This document shows, one piece after another, positions 9,974 through 18,524 of a stretch of 64,000 nucleotides of DNA. Made by a program: the position numbers and the translations under genes. Each line of letters starts with the position of its first letter. Position 1 is the first letter of the stretch. This stretch comes from Propionigenium maris DSM 9537 (GTDB lineage Bacteria > Fusobacteriota > Fusobacteriia > Fusobacteriales > Fusobacteriaceae), in contig NZ_BSDY01000003.1 of the NCBI RefSeq assembly GCF_027925155.1, positions 1-64,000 on the forward strand. The letters run 5' to 3'. The notes beneath the pieces were generated by a model that did no database searches, was not told the origin of the DNA, and was given only the letters and a program-made list of their open reading frames with translations.

Positions 9974-10243
9974 ATGTATTACATAAATAAATACGGAAAA
10001 AAAGTCAATTCAATTGACTTTATAAATCCATATATCTGTATCACTTGTGGGACTTTATTTAAATTTGATTCAAATAAAGTTAAAGAACTACTATCTAAAA
10101 ATATAAGTTACAGAGTTAATTTAATAGAACGATCTATTGTTGAACTACACTTAGAGAACTTTTTTTCAACAAGTGGTGAGCTGACAATTAGAAATAAGAT
10201 TTCTAAGCAGTCGCTGGAAGAATTTTTTGGTGAGATAACATAA
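9974..10243 (+). CDS. Small protein of unknown function (89 aa)
   Basis: I do not recognise this protein. ATG at 9974 sits seven bases after a good GGAGGG ribosome site; the TTG at 9959 gives five more codons but overlaps that site, so ATG is preferred. The product has a single CxxC-like element (ICITCGTLFKF) near residue 20 and an acidic, helical C-terminus (SLEEFFGEI). Base composition matches the AT-rich efflux operon before it. It is separated from that operon by a terminator and is likely transcribed alone. Confidence 0.55.
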   Translation: MYYINKYGKKVNSIDFINPYICITCGTLFKFDSNKVKELLSKNISYRVNLIERSIVELHLENFFSTSGELTIRNKISKQSLEEFFGEIT

Positions 10244-10262
10244 TAATAAGTCGTTCCTCTTC

Positions 10263-10693
10263 TCAAGAAGATAGCTTACAATGATCACAAGAATTAGGAA
10301 AAGGCCTATATTGAAAATCTTCCCAGTTTAAAGCCGACCTGTAGGTTCCATGAGTTAGGTCTGCTCTTATCTGACCATTCCAATACTTATGAAGCCCCTT
10401 ATATGCCGGTGTACTGGAAATCTTCTGCACCTACCAAGTAGCCGCCCTCTACATCCATCTCAAGAGTCGGCACCTCTCCGTTTTTTACCTGGTAGGTTCT
10501 GGTGCTCACTAGAGTACTCTGAACATTTTCTACACTATCCCGGTAAATCTTGGCAGAGCTATTGTAGCTATGATCCCTCTTTATCTATTTTTAATACCAC
10601 CGTTCCCCCTTGCAATGTCTCAACTTTATTTACTTAATCTTTCATCTACAGTAACCTGACTATTCATTATTGTCCTAAAGCTAGTCTCCTCAT
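10263..10693 (-). pseudogene. Decayed gene with several frameshifts, product unrecognised
   Basis: On the minus strand a ribosome site (TTTGGAGGAATCAA) precedes ATG at 10693, but the frame is soon broken. Protein-like stretches continue across at least three frame changes: TIMNSQVTVDERLSK, then KVETLQGGTVVLKIDKEG, then YRDSVENVQSTLVSTRTYQ...MDVEGGYLVGAEDFQY, then KGLHKYWNGQIRADLTHGTY...FPNSCDHCKLSS with a stop at 10263. Smooth hand-over between frames, rather than random sequence, indicates a recently inactivated gene of about 140 codons. I cannot name the family. Plus-strand frames in this stretch are shadows. Confidence 0.65.
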
Positions 10694-10730
10694 TTGATTC
10701 CTCCAAATTAAATGTAAATACTAAAAAATA

Positions 10731-10755
10731 AAGCAGACCTAAAAAGGTCTGCTTT
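10731..10755 (-). terminator. Terminator after the sugar-ABC ATPase gene
   Basis: AAAGCAGACC pairs with GGTCTGCTTT around a short A-rich loop, 30 bp beyond the stop of the minus-strand ATPase gene. The stem ends in T-runs on both strands, so it may also block the pseudogene side. Confidence 0.8.
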
Positions 10756-10784
10756 CAAAATATTGTCACTTGATTTTATCTAAC

Positions 10785-11909
10785 TTAGATTAAGCTAATG
10801 TTTTCCTCTGTTTCAAGATCAAAGATGTGACACTTCTCCATGTCGAACCAGAACTTATAGTCCACACCGTTAGCTGTATTTTTTACCTTAGCTGAGTCAA
10901 ATCTTGCTGCAAGCTGAGTTCCGCCTACGTTGAAGTATACAAACTCCTCGTTACCCATCATCTCAACTACAGAGATCTTTCCGTCTACTAGCTCCTCATT
11001 TGGGTGGATCTCATATGAACCGACATTTTCAGGTCTGATTCCAAACCATACCTTCTTTCCTACGTATGACTTAACCTTCTCAGCCTTGTCCTTTGGAAGG
11101 TGAAGGATATTTCCTCTAAGGTCCACTGCTATTCCTTCATTGGTATCGATAATCTCAGCCTCTGTAATATTCATAGATGGCGATCCAATGAACCCAGCTA
11201 CGAACTTATTTGCCGGTCTGTTATATAGGTTAATAGGAGTATCTACCTGCTTGATCACTCCATACTCAAGTACACAGATTCTGTCACCCATCGTCATAGC
11301 CTCTACCTGGTCGTGAGTTACATAGATCATTGTAGATGACATCCCCTCATCCTTCAGCTGCTTATGAAGCTGAGTAATCCTAACTCTCATAGATACTCTT
11401 AACTTTGCATCCAGGTTTGAAAGGGGCTCGTCAAATAGGAATACATCTGGTTTTCTAACAATTGCTCTTCCAACTGCTACCCTCTGTCTCTGTCCACCAG
11501 ACATCTCCTTAGGTTTTCTATCCAGAAGCTCAGTGATCTCAAGTTTTTCCGCTGCATCCCTTACTCTAGAATCTATCTCCTCCTTGGAATAGTTCTTTGA
11601 AAGCTTTAATCCAAAGGCCATATTATCATATACAGTCATATGTGGGTACAGTGCATAGTTTTGGAATACCATTGCAATTCCTCTGTCCTTTGGTGGAAGA
11701 TCATTTACTATCTTATCCCCTATTGAAATAGTTCCACCAGAGATCTCCTCAAGTCCTGCGATCATTCTAAGTGTAGTTGATTTTGCACAACCAGATGGTC
11801 CTACAAATACCATGAACTCTCCGTCCTTTATATCCAGATCTACCCCATGTACTGCCTTAAACCCATTTGGATAGATCTTTTCTACCTTTCTTAACTGAAC
11901 TCCTGCCAT
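10785..11909 (-). CDS. Sugar ABC transporter ATPase (MsmK/UgpC/MalK type)
   Basis: A 374-residue ATPase of the CUT1 carbohydrate-importer type. Walker A is GPSGCAKST (Ala where Gly is commonest), Q-loop FQNYALYPHM, signature MSGGQRQRVAVGR, Walker B VFLFDEPLSNLDAKLR, H-loop YVTHD; the C-terminal TOBE/regulatory domain (IRPENVG) starts near residue 285. No permease or binding protein is nearby, so this is probably a shared ATPase serving several sugar importers, as MsmX/MsmK proteins do. A LacI-type operator lies 50 bp upstream and a LacI-type regulator is the next gene. Confidence 0.88.
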   Translation of the reverse strand: MAGVQLRKVEKIYPNGFKAVHGVDLDIKDGEFMVFVGPSGCAKSTTLRMIAGLEEISGGTISIGDKIVNDLPPKDRGIAMVFQNYALYPHMTVYDNMAFGLKLSKNYSKEEIDSRVRDAAEKLEITELLDRKPKEMSGGQRQRVAVGRAIVRKPDVFLFDEPLSNLDAKLRVSMRVRITQLHKQLKDEGMSSTMIYVTHDQVEAMTMGDRICVLEYGVIKQVDTPINLYNRPANKFVAGFIGSPSMNITEAEIIDTNEGIAVDLRGNILHLPKDKAEKVKSYVGKKVWFGIRPENVGSYEIHPNEELVDGKISVVEMMGNEEFVYFNVGGTQLAARFDSAKVKNTANGVDYKFWFDMEKCHIFDLETEENISLI

Positions 11910-11960
11910 CTTTATTCCCCCTATTTTTACCCTTTCAGGTTATTTTCTTTTTTTATTTAG

Positions 11961-11974
11961 TTAAACGGTTAACA
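11961..11974. promoter_or_regulatory. LacI-type operator upstream of the ABC ATPase
   Basis: GTTAAACGGTTAAC is a near-perfect palindrome with the central CG typical of LacI/GalR operators. A matching site precedes the neighbouring lacI-type gene at 13028, so both are probably bound by that regulator. Confidence 0.75.
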
Positions 11975-12002
11975 AAGCTTTTAAAAAAACTATGTAGCTG
12001 AG

Positions 12003-13007
12003 CTACGTAGTTTCTCTCTTTCTTATCTTTACTGGGATGGATACCTCTCTCTTAAACTTTCCTCTATCACCGATCTTGTCGATAATCATATCCACAGCCA
12101 GTTCACCCTTATAGGATACCTGCTGGTCGGTACTTGTAAGGGATGGAGTTGTATACTCCCAGGCTTGGGTGTCTCCAAAGGCAATGATCTTCATCTCCCC
12201 TGGTATATCCCTTCTTCCGTTGAGGTATTTAAGTGCCCCCAGAGCTCCCTCTGAGTAGGAAAAGAATATTGCGTCTGTCTTGCCAGCTTCACATATCCTT
12301 CTGGTTGCCTCATATCCCCCTCTAAAGGTTTCCTCGGTCTCGAGGATATTTTCCTCGGTAAGGGCCAATCCATACTCCTCCACAGCTGCCTTATACCCGT
12401 AGAACCTCCTCCTGTATACCTCATTTTCATCCAGGGAACCGCACACAAAGGCGACACTTCTGCTTCCCCTTTCGATGAGGTGCTCCACAGCCAAGTAGGA
12501 TCCCAGTGTGTCCTCTGAATGGATGTAGGAGGCTTCCTTCAGCTCTTCTCCATAGTTATCCACCATTACCATGGGAATTCCTGTCTTCTCTATCTCCCTG
12601 AGAAGTTCCTCCTCATAGTCCCCTAAGAAGATAACTCCCTCCAGGTCTCTCTTGGCGATCCAGTCCCTGAGATATTCCATGCTTCCGTCTCTGAATACCT
12701 CAGTTATAATGAGGTCGTAGTTCTCATACCTTCTGATAGCAGAGTTCATTCCATTTACAAGGAGGTTCATCTGACTGAAGGAACTTCCCTCGGTCTTCTC
12801 ATTGATGACTATCCCCAGGAGTCCCGATCTTCTTGTAGCGAGGGTCTTAGCTGAGATATTGGGTCTGTAACCTAGCTCTCTGGCGGTTTTTAACACCCTC
12901 TCCCTTGTTTCCTCCCTGCACTTCTCCACACCATTTAGCACATTGGATACAGTGGCTACAGATACACCAGCTTCCCTGGCTATATCTCTTATGGTAACTT
13001 TCTTCAT
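12003..13007 (-). CDS. LacI/GalR-family transcriptional regulator
   Basis: A 334-residue repressor with the N-terminal helix-turn-helix (TIRDIAREAGVSVATVSNVL) and hinge (RPNISAKTLATRR), followed by a periplasmic-binding-protein-like effector domain with the usual C-terminal TPSLTSTDQQ element. It is encoded just upstream of the ABC ATPase gene on the same strand. Palindromes at 13028 (its own promoter side) and 11961 (ATPase side) suggest it controls itself and the ATPase. The sugar effector is not identifiable. Confidence 0.87.
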   Translation of the reverse strand: MKKVTIRDIAREAGVSVATVSNVLNGVEKCREETRERVLKTARELGYRPNISAKTLATRRSGLLGIVINEKTEGSSFSQMNLLVNGMNSAIRRYENYDLIITEVFRDGSMEYLRDWIAKRDLEGVIFLGDYEEELLREIEKTGIPMVMVDNYGEELKEASYIHSEDTLGSYLAVEHLIERGSRSVAFVCGSLDENEVYRRRFYGYKAAVEEYGLALTEENILETEETFRGGYEATRRICEAGKTDAIFFSYSEGALGALKYLNGRRDIPGEMKIIAFGDTQAWEYTTPSLTSTDQQVSYKGELAVDMIIDKIGDRGKFKREVSIPVKIRKRETT

Positions 13008-13027
13008 ATAATCTCCTCAAAGGTTTT

Positions 13028-13041
13028 GTTAACCGTTTAAC
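13028..13041. promoter_or_regulatory. LacI-type operator upstream of the lacI-type gene
   Basis: GTTAACCGTTTAAC, a palindrome with central CG, lies 21 bp upstream of the regulator start codon and matches the site at 11961. The arrangement points to autoregulation. Confidence 0.75.
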
Positions 13042-13327
13042 TTCCATTAACTGATACTATAATATGACATAAAACCTCCCTTGTCAATACTTCTCCCTCA
13101 ACTTTAACCTTAAAGTGTATAGAGCGGTTTAAATACTGCAATAATACTTGAGTCTTTCCCTCCTCAAACACTTGACACTATCAACTACAGTACTATTCAT
13201 ATTTAAACGAGAACTTTAGTCATAAGTTTATTGAAAGTAAATGGAACTTACTGTATAATATCCTTAAGATTTGATTATAATTTTAAGTTTTTTTATAAAT
13301 ACACAATAAAACTTAAGGAGGAATACT

Positions 13328-15103
13328 ATGGAATTTATGAAAATCCAGATATTGGCTATTGGTATGCTGATTCTGGGAGCTTACACCGGAGGTGTTATAG
13401 CTAAAAAACTTAATATTGGGGAAACCATCGGACAGATCATTGGGGGGATGTTAATCGGTCCGCATTTTTGGACGTTAATACACGACTGGGCTGCTAAGAA
13501 GGAGCTCCTTACATCTACACTGTTGTTTCAAAAGCTGGAATATGTTTATACCCACGGGTTTCATACCTACGCTGAGGTTATAGAGGAGAGTCACTTCTTT
13601 GTCTTCTTCTTTCTGGGAATTATCGCCTTCAGCTTGGGAGAGGAACTTCACTTTGACAGGCTGAAGCAGGTGGGAATTAAGCCTACCATCATCTGTCTAA
13701 TTCAGGCACTTCTAACATGGGTGATGATCACTCTGGTATTCTGGAAGGCCTTCAACTTCCCGATGATAAACTCGGCAATAATAGGGTCAATCGGTATTGC
13801 CACAGCACCGGCTCTTACCTTTGTACTTATGAATAAGCTCAAGGTAGAGGGGAAGTTAAAGAATCTCTTGGCTAATATAGTTGTTTTAGACGATATTATA
13901 GAGGTAATCTTCTTTTCGGTATTTTTAGGAATAGCGGTTATGATCCAGAGCGGAACCCACCTTTCAATAGGTCATCTTGCTTTTGAGGTAACCAAGGAAC
14001 TAGTCCTTGCTGTTCTTGTGGGAGTTCTTATCTTCTTCCTGCTGAAGTTTACTGTAAAACCAAGGGGAGTTAATGATGAGGATGGAGTTATTGAGGTAGA
14101 GAGCTTCTACGGCCCTATGCCATCTATAGAACTCTTCTTTATAGTAGTAGGTTTTGTAGCTGTTGGATCGGCAATTGCTCTTCACTTCCACCTTCCATTC
14201 CTTGTGGTGGCTGTGGTGGCTGGAGCTCTTGTATCAAACTATCACTTCCACGCTATCTTCCACTCGCTGCAGCTTGGAAATATCATGCCTGCACTAAACC
14301 TCTTCTTCTTTGCTCTTATCGGAGCCAGTGTAAAGCTGGAGACCTTTTCTCCAGAGACATTTGTCTTTGTACTGGGTTACCTTTTTGTAAGAGGTGGAAG
14401 TAAGTTCTTAGGTACTTGGTTCGGATGTTATATAACTGAGCAGGAGAAGGAGATAACCAACAGTCTTCCTAAGCTGATGCTTCCTCAGGCAGGGATGGCA
14501 GCTGTGGAAACGATTCTTGTAGCTACAGTGCTTAAGGATAGCGGCGGAGAGCTTATCTTCAATACTATTATTCCGGCACTGGTTGTCTTTGAGATTGGAG
14601 GAGCCTGGCTTTCGGAAAAAACTCTTATCTCCTGGAAGAACTTCATCGGAAGTAAGTCTAGTGGCAAGAAGGAGCACTTCTCCATAGAGGATATTGTAGG
14701 AAATGTATGGGAGTTTAAGGCAGAGAATAAGAACAATGCCATTGAAAGCCTCTCTGAACACCTTAAGGGGAAGGGGATAATCAAGGATCTTCATGAGATA
14801 TCCCATGCAATCCTGGCCAGAGAAAAGCTTGCCAGTACAGCTCTTGGAAAGGGGGTAGCTATCCCTCACTGTCGTACTGGAGAGGTTGATAAAACAACCT
14901 GTGTCTGCGGATTCCTGGAAAAACCTGTAGAGTGGGGATCACCAGACGGAAAACCAGTTGATATTGTTTTCCTGGTAATTACTCCAAAGGATAAGCCACA
15001 GGAATACCTTCAGTTTGTAAGGGCAATAATCAACACAGTAAAGGACCTTTCCCTTGAGGGAGAGGTTAACCACAGCCTTCTGAGAAACATTCTTGTAGGC
15101 TAG
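13328..15103 (+). CDS. Cation:proton antiporter fused to a PTS EIIA (fructose-type) domain
   Basis: A 591-residue two-part protein. Residues 1 to about 435 form a CPA-family Na+/K+:H+ antiporter with about a dozen membrane segments (GETIGQIIGGMLIGPHFW near the N-terminus; IVVLDDIIEVIFFSVFLGI with the acidic pair expected in the transport core). Residues about 450-591 are a PTS EIIA type-2 domain (AREKLASTALGKGVAIPHC) whose phosphorylatable histidine is His514. No EIIB or EIIC is nearby. The likely meaning is that antiport activity is tuned by PTS phosphorylation state. ATG at 13328 follows a strong TTAAGGAGG site. A terminator follows. Confidence 0.85.
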   Translation: MEFMKIQILAIGMLILGAYTGGVIAKKLNIGETIGQIIGGMLIGPHFWTLIHDWAAKKELLTSTLLFQKLEYVYTHGFHTYAEVIEESHFFVFFFLGIIAFSLGEELHFDRLKQVGIKPTIICLIQALLTWVMITLVFWKAFNFPMINSAIIGSIGIATAPALTFVLMNKLKVEGKLKNLLANIVVLDDIIEVIFFSVFLGIAVMIQSGTHLSIGHLAFEVTKELVLAVLVGVLIFFLLKFTVKPRGVNDEDGVIEVESFYGPMPSIELFFIVVGFVAVGSAIALHFHLPFLVVAVVAGALVSNYHFHAIFHSLQLGNIMPALNLFFFALIGASVKLETFSPETFVFVLGYLFVRGGSKFLGTWFGCYITEQEKEITNSLPKLMLPQAGMAAVETILVATVLKDSGGELIFNTIIPALVVFEIGGAWLSEKTLISWKNFIGSKSSGKKEHFSIEDIVGNVWEFKAENKNNAIESLSEHLKGKGIIKDLHEISHAILAREKLASTALGKGVAIPHCRTGEVDKTTCVCGFLEKPVEWGSPDGKPVDIVFLVITPKDKPQEYLQFVRAIINTVKDLSLEGEVNHSLLRNILVG

Positions 15104-15111
15104 AGCAATAT

Positions 15112-15146
15112 AAAAGCAGCTGAATCAACCTTCAGCTGCTTTTTTT
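15112..15146 (+). terminator. Terminator after the antiporter-EIIA gene
   Basis: AAAAGCAGCTGAA pairs with TTCAGCTGCTTTT around a six-base loop, ending in a run of T. Confidence 0.88.
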
Positions 15147-15163
15147 ATATCTTATCTTTAATT

Positions 15164-15274
15164 CTACCAAACAACAAACTCACGAAACCATTCACGGATC
15201 ATCTGAAGTAGACAGGAGAAACAGACCTTTCTGTCATAACCAATATGCTTCCCGCAGCACCTGCATCTATTCAT
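15164..15274 (-). CDS. Very small Cys-rich (zinc-ribbon-like) protein, 36 aa
   Basis: ATG at 15274 lies eight bases after GGGAGG and opens a 36-codon frame: MNRCRCCGKH, then VCFSCLLQM, ending REFVVW. The spacing CxCC...CxxC looks like a knuckle or zinc-ribbon half. The next gene on this strand, the nhaC-type gene, begins at 16892 and its terminator lies between, so this peptide would need its own promoter. Function unknown; it could also be a remnant of a longer gene. Confidence 0.4.
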   Translation of the reverse strand: MNRCRCCGKHIGYDRKVCFSCLLQMIREWFREFVVW

Positions 15275-15373
15275 TCCATCCACCTCCCGCCAAAAACCTC
15301 TTCTAACCATTCTATACTCTCTCTGTCTATATTTCCTTGTTTTCTACCTGTAAAATAATTGTATTTTTCAAGT

Positions 15374-15395
15374 AAAGCAACGTGACCTTGCATCC
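15374..15395 (+). repeat. Direct repeat copy 1 flanking the nhaC-megL block
   Basis: AAAGCAACGTGACCTTGCAT plus CC; identical in 21 of 22 positions to 18525-18546. The core GCAACG...CTTGC is an imperfect hairpin. It lies downstream of the transporter gene. Confidence 0.6.
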
Positions 15396-15451
15396 TTAGC
15401 ACTCATTATTTTATTTAGTTTTTTATAGCTTCTATAACTTTCCTTAACAAT

Positions 15452-15486
15452 AAAAAGACTCCCTGGAATAACCTCCAGAGAGTCCT
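15452..15486 (-). terminator. Terminator after the NhaC-type transporter gene
   Basis: GACTCCCTGGA and TCCAGAGAGTC pair with one mismatch; on the minus strand the stem is followed by TCTTTTTATT, about 50 bp past the transporter stop. Confidence 0.8.
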
Positions 15487-15533
15487 CTATCAACATCCTA
15501 ATCCTAATTTTTTAACTGAATAAAAGAATTTAT

Positions 15534-16892
15534 TTAAGCACCTTCAACTTCATACTTTCCAACCCAAGGACTCTTCTTTATCACAATCTCTGAGAATGGA
15601 AGGTAGATAGAAACGATTCCCAGCACCGCAAGGAGCTGCTGGTACCATAGAAGTGGCATTATCTCCATAGGAGTCACTGCTCCCCCTGCAAATCCAAGAA
15701 GGATAAGCATCTGAGCTCCATATGGTATAAGACCCTGAGCTATACACGAAAAGATTCCCAGAAGCCCCGCTACCTTTCTAGGGTCAACCTTGTAGTTCTC
15801 TGAAAGCTTCTTTGCTATTGGACCATTTATAATAATGGCTACTGTATTGTTTGCTACAGCTATATCTGTAAGAAATACTAGAGCTCCAATACCCATCTGA
15901 GCCGATCTAGGTCCCTTTATCCTTCTCTGGATCTTTTCAAGGATCCACTCCACTCCCCCTGCCTTAGTTACCATGGCAGCCAGTCCTCCTGTAAGAAGGG
16001 AAAGAAGGAAGATCTCATTCATATTTGCAAAACCGTTGTATACCTCTCTGGCAAAGTTTATCACAGTAAAATCACCATAGTAGGCTCCAATTGCCCCAGA
16101 AAGGAAGATCCCTCCAGTCAGAACCACAAATACATTGAGCCCAGCAAGAGCCAGAACCAAAACGAAGAGGTATGGCATTACCTTAACCAGGTTGTAGCTA
16201 TACTCAGCTGCTGCTGGAGCTACCTCAGGCTTTCCAAAGACAAGAAGGAGAGCTATAGTTATAAAGGCTGCTGGGAAAGCTACAAATATATTTACCTTAA
16301 ACTTGTCCCTCATCTCGCACCCCTGGGTTCTTGTGGAAGCTATGGTAGTGTCCGAGATAATGGAAAGGTCATCTCCGAACATAGCTCCTCCCATTACAGC
16401 TGCAAGGATTATTGGAAGAGCTACTCCCGACTTCCCTGCAAGGTCAACAGCAATTGGCGCCACAGCAACTATAGCTCCCACAGAGGTTCCCGTAGCTGTA
16501 GATATAAACCCTGCTATAACAAAGAGACCCGCTGCTATATACTGTATAGGTATATAGGTAAGTCCCAGGTTAGCTGTAGAGTCTACACCGCCCATAGCCT
16601 TCGATACAGCAGCAAAAGCCCCTGCCAAAAGGTAGATGGTACACATTATTATGATATCGCTGTTTCCGCACCCCTTAACAAAGGTTTCAAACTTCTCATT
16701 TATATTCCCCTTAAATAAAAGAAAAGCTGAAATTATTCCGCAGAAAACTGCCACTGGAGCCGGCAGTTGATAGAACGCCATCTCCACTCCCTTTAATTGA
16801 AAAAACAAACCACTTCCCAGATATATTCCTATGAAGACCAGAAAGGGTATCAGTCCCTTTCCGCTGGCCTCTATTTTATTCCCCTTATTCAT
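15534..16892 (-). CDS. NhaC-superfamily transporter (possible sulfur amino-acid transporter, MetT-like)
   Basis: A 452-residue, about 12-segment membrane protein of the NhaC superfamily; the stretch MGGAMFGDDLSIISDTTIAS is the family hallmark. NhaC proteins include Na+/H+ antiporters, but others in the same superfamily were proposed as methionine transporters (MetT). Its place directly downstream of methionine gamma-lyase, on the same strand with a 66-bp gap, favours uptake of methionine or a related amino acid over pure ion exchange. That assignment is inference from context. Confidence 0.8.
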   Translation of the reverse strand: MNKGNKIEASGKGLIPFLVFIGIYLGSGLFFQLKGVEMAFYQLPAPVAVFCGIISAFLLFKGNINEKFETFVKGCGNSDIIIMCTIYLLAGAFAAVSKAMGGVDSTANLGLTYIPIQYIAAGLFVIAGFISTATGTSVGAIVAVAPIAVDLAGKSGVALPIILAAVMGGAMFGDDLSIISDTTIASTRTQGCEMRDKFKVNIFVAFPAAFITIALLLVFGKPEVAPAAAEYSYNLVKVMPYLFVLVLALAGLNVFVVLTGGIFLSGAIGAYYGDFTVINFAREVYNGFANMNEIFLLSLLTGGLAAMVTKAGGVEWILEKIQRRIKGPRSAQMGIGALVFLTDIAVANNTVAIIINGPIAKKLSENYKVDPRKVAGLLGIFSCIAQGLIPYGAQMLILLGFAGGAVTPMEIMPLLWYQQLLAVLGIVSIYLPFSEIVIKKSPWVGKYEVEGA

Positions 16893-16958
16893 TAACTTTC
16901 CCCCTAATTTTTTTAAAAAATAAGGGCCCCCTCCTAAAAAGGGGCCCAGTAGTTAAAA

Positions 16959-18152
16959 CTACTTAATTTTTGCTAATCCCTGCTCTAAGTCTGCAATGAT
17001 ATCTTCAGCGTTCTCTAGTCCAACTGAGATTCTAACTAGACCATCAGCGATTCCTGCAGCAAGTCTCTCTTCTCTAGTGTATGGAGAGTGAGTCATTGAT
17101 GCTGGGTGCTGGATTAAAGTTTCAGTATCTCCTAAGCTAACTGCTAATGTACAAAGCTCTAAGCTGTTTAGTAGAGTTTTTCCTGCTTCGATTCCACCCT
17201 TAACTTCAAATGCCATGATTCCACCGAATCCGTTCATTTGCTTTTTAGCTGTTTCGTGTCCAGAGTGAGACTCTAGCCCAGGATAGTGTACTACTTCTAC
17301 TGCCTCGTGACCGTCAAGGAACTTAGCAACCTTCATTGCGTTCTCACAGTGTCTCTGCATTCTAACTTCAAGAGTCTTCATTCCTCTGATCATCATGTAT
17401 GCATCGTTTGCTCCAAGTACAGAACCAGTCATGTCCTTAACTCCCACAAGTCTGATCTGCATTACGTGCTCTAATTTACCAGCAACGAAACCTGCGATAA
17501 CGTCTCCGTGACCGTTTAGGTACTTTGTAGCTGAGTGAACTACTAGGTCTGCACCATGCTTGATTGGGTTTTGAAGGAACGGAGTAGCAAATGTGTTGTC
17601 TACTACTACTAGTGTGTTCTCATTTCCATGAGCGATTTCGCAAACCTTCTCGATATCTACAACCTTTAGGTTAGGGTTTGCAGGAGTTTCAAGGTAAACA
17701 ATTCTTGTGTTTGCCTTCATAGCCTTCTTTACAGCCTCAAGATCAGATGTATCTACGAAGTCTACTTCGATTCCAAACTTAGTAAGTCCGTGGCTTAGTA
17801 GAGCATATGTACACCCGTAAAGAGTCTCGTCTGCGATCATGTGATCTCCAGCCTTTAGAAGTGTCCACATAGTTGATGAGATAGCTCCCATTCCAGATCC
17901 AGTTGCTAGAGCTGCCTCTGCTCCCTCTAGAGCTGCTAGCTTCTCCTCTACAACTGAAGTTGTAGGGTTTGCAAGTCTACTGTAGATGTATCCTCCTTCT
18001 TCAAGAGCGAATCTTCTTCCTCCCTGCTCAGCTGAGTCAAAAACAAATGTTGAACTCTGGTAGATTGGTGTAGTAAGAGTTCCAAATGGGTTCTTCCCGT
18101 GTCCCCCGTGTATAGTTTTTGTTCCAAATCCTTTTGCCTTTATATTTTCCAT
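16959..18152 (-). CDS. megL: Methionine gamma-lyase
   Basis: A 397-residue Cys/Met-metabolism PLP enzyme. The PLP lysine is Lys210 in HSATKYLNGHGD. Tyr112 and Cys114 in TLYGCTYAL are the residues that separate methionine gamma-lyases from cystathionine lyases and synthases, where Cys is usually Pro. The enzyme splits L-methionine to methanethiol, 2-oxobutanoate and ammonia in the cytoplasm and is well known in fusobacteria. It is followed by the NhaC-type transporter. Codon use is highly biased (ctt, gct, aga), suggesting strong expression. ATG at 18152 follows AGGAGG. Confidence 0.9.
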   Translation of the reverse strand: MENIKAKGFGTKTIHGGHGKNPFGTLTTPIYQSSTFVFDSAEQGGRRFALEEGGYIYSRLANPTTSVVEEKLAALEGAEAALATGSGMGAISSTMWTLLKAGDHMIADETLYGCTYALLSHGLTKFGIEVDFVDTSDLEAVKKAMKANTRIVYLETPANPNLKVVDIEKVCEIAHGNENTLVVVDNTFATPFLQNPIKHGADLVVHSATKYLNGHGDVIAGFVAGKLEHVMQIRLVGVKDMTGSVLGANDAYMMIRGMKTLEVRMQRHCENAMKVAKFLDGHEAVEVVHYPGLESHSGHETAKKQMNGFGGIMAFEVKGGIEAGKTLLNSLELCTLAVSLGDTETLIQHPASMTHSPYTREERLAAGIADGLVRISVGLENAEDIIADLEQGLAKIK

Positions 18153-18524
18153 ATTTCCTCCTATTAAAGAACTTAAAGTTCTAATATTGATCGTTTAGTC
18201 CTGATTGACACAAAAAGTCTAACATAGCAATTTTACAAAATCAATCTTTTTTTTGTAAAAGTATTATTTTTTTATGAAGGTAGATGCGAACTGCCGTTCA
18301 ACATTAGTAAATATAAGACCTCAATAGAGTACAGACCTATCATAAAAAAGATAAATGGTTTACTATAGCACACAGAAATAACTAAAAAGTGGAAAGCTTA
18401 CACTAGGTAAGGTGCAAAATATACCTGCATATCGTCCGCTATAAAAGTTTATTGGTCATATTCCGTATAAATGAACATCATTGAAATTTAATATATTACA
18501 CTTTTGGAATATCTCTAAAATTGA

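Noticed and set aside
10389-10637. 82-aa plus-strand frame
   Set aside because: It is antisense to the decayed minus-strand gene at 10263-10693, has no ribosome site and an unlikely Pro/Ser-rich composition.
14408-14869. 153-aa minus-strand frame inside the antiporter-EIIA gene
   Set aside because: Shadow of a gene with clear domain motifs on the other strand.
18153-18300. SAM or other methionine riboswitch before megL
   Set aside because: No conserved core or terminator/antiterminator pair could be found in the minus-strand leader.
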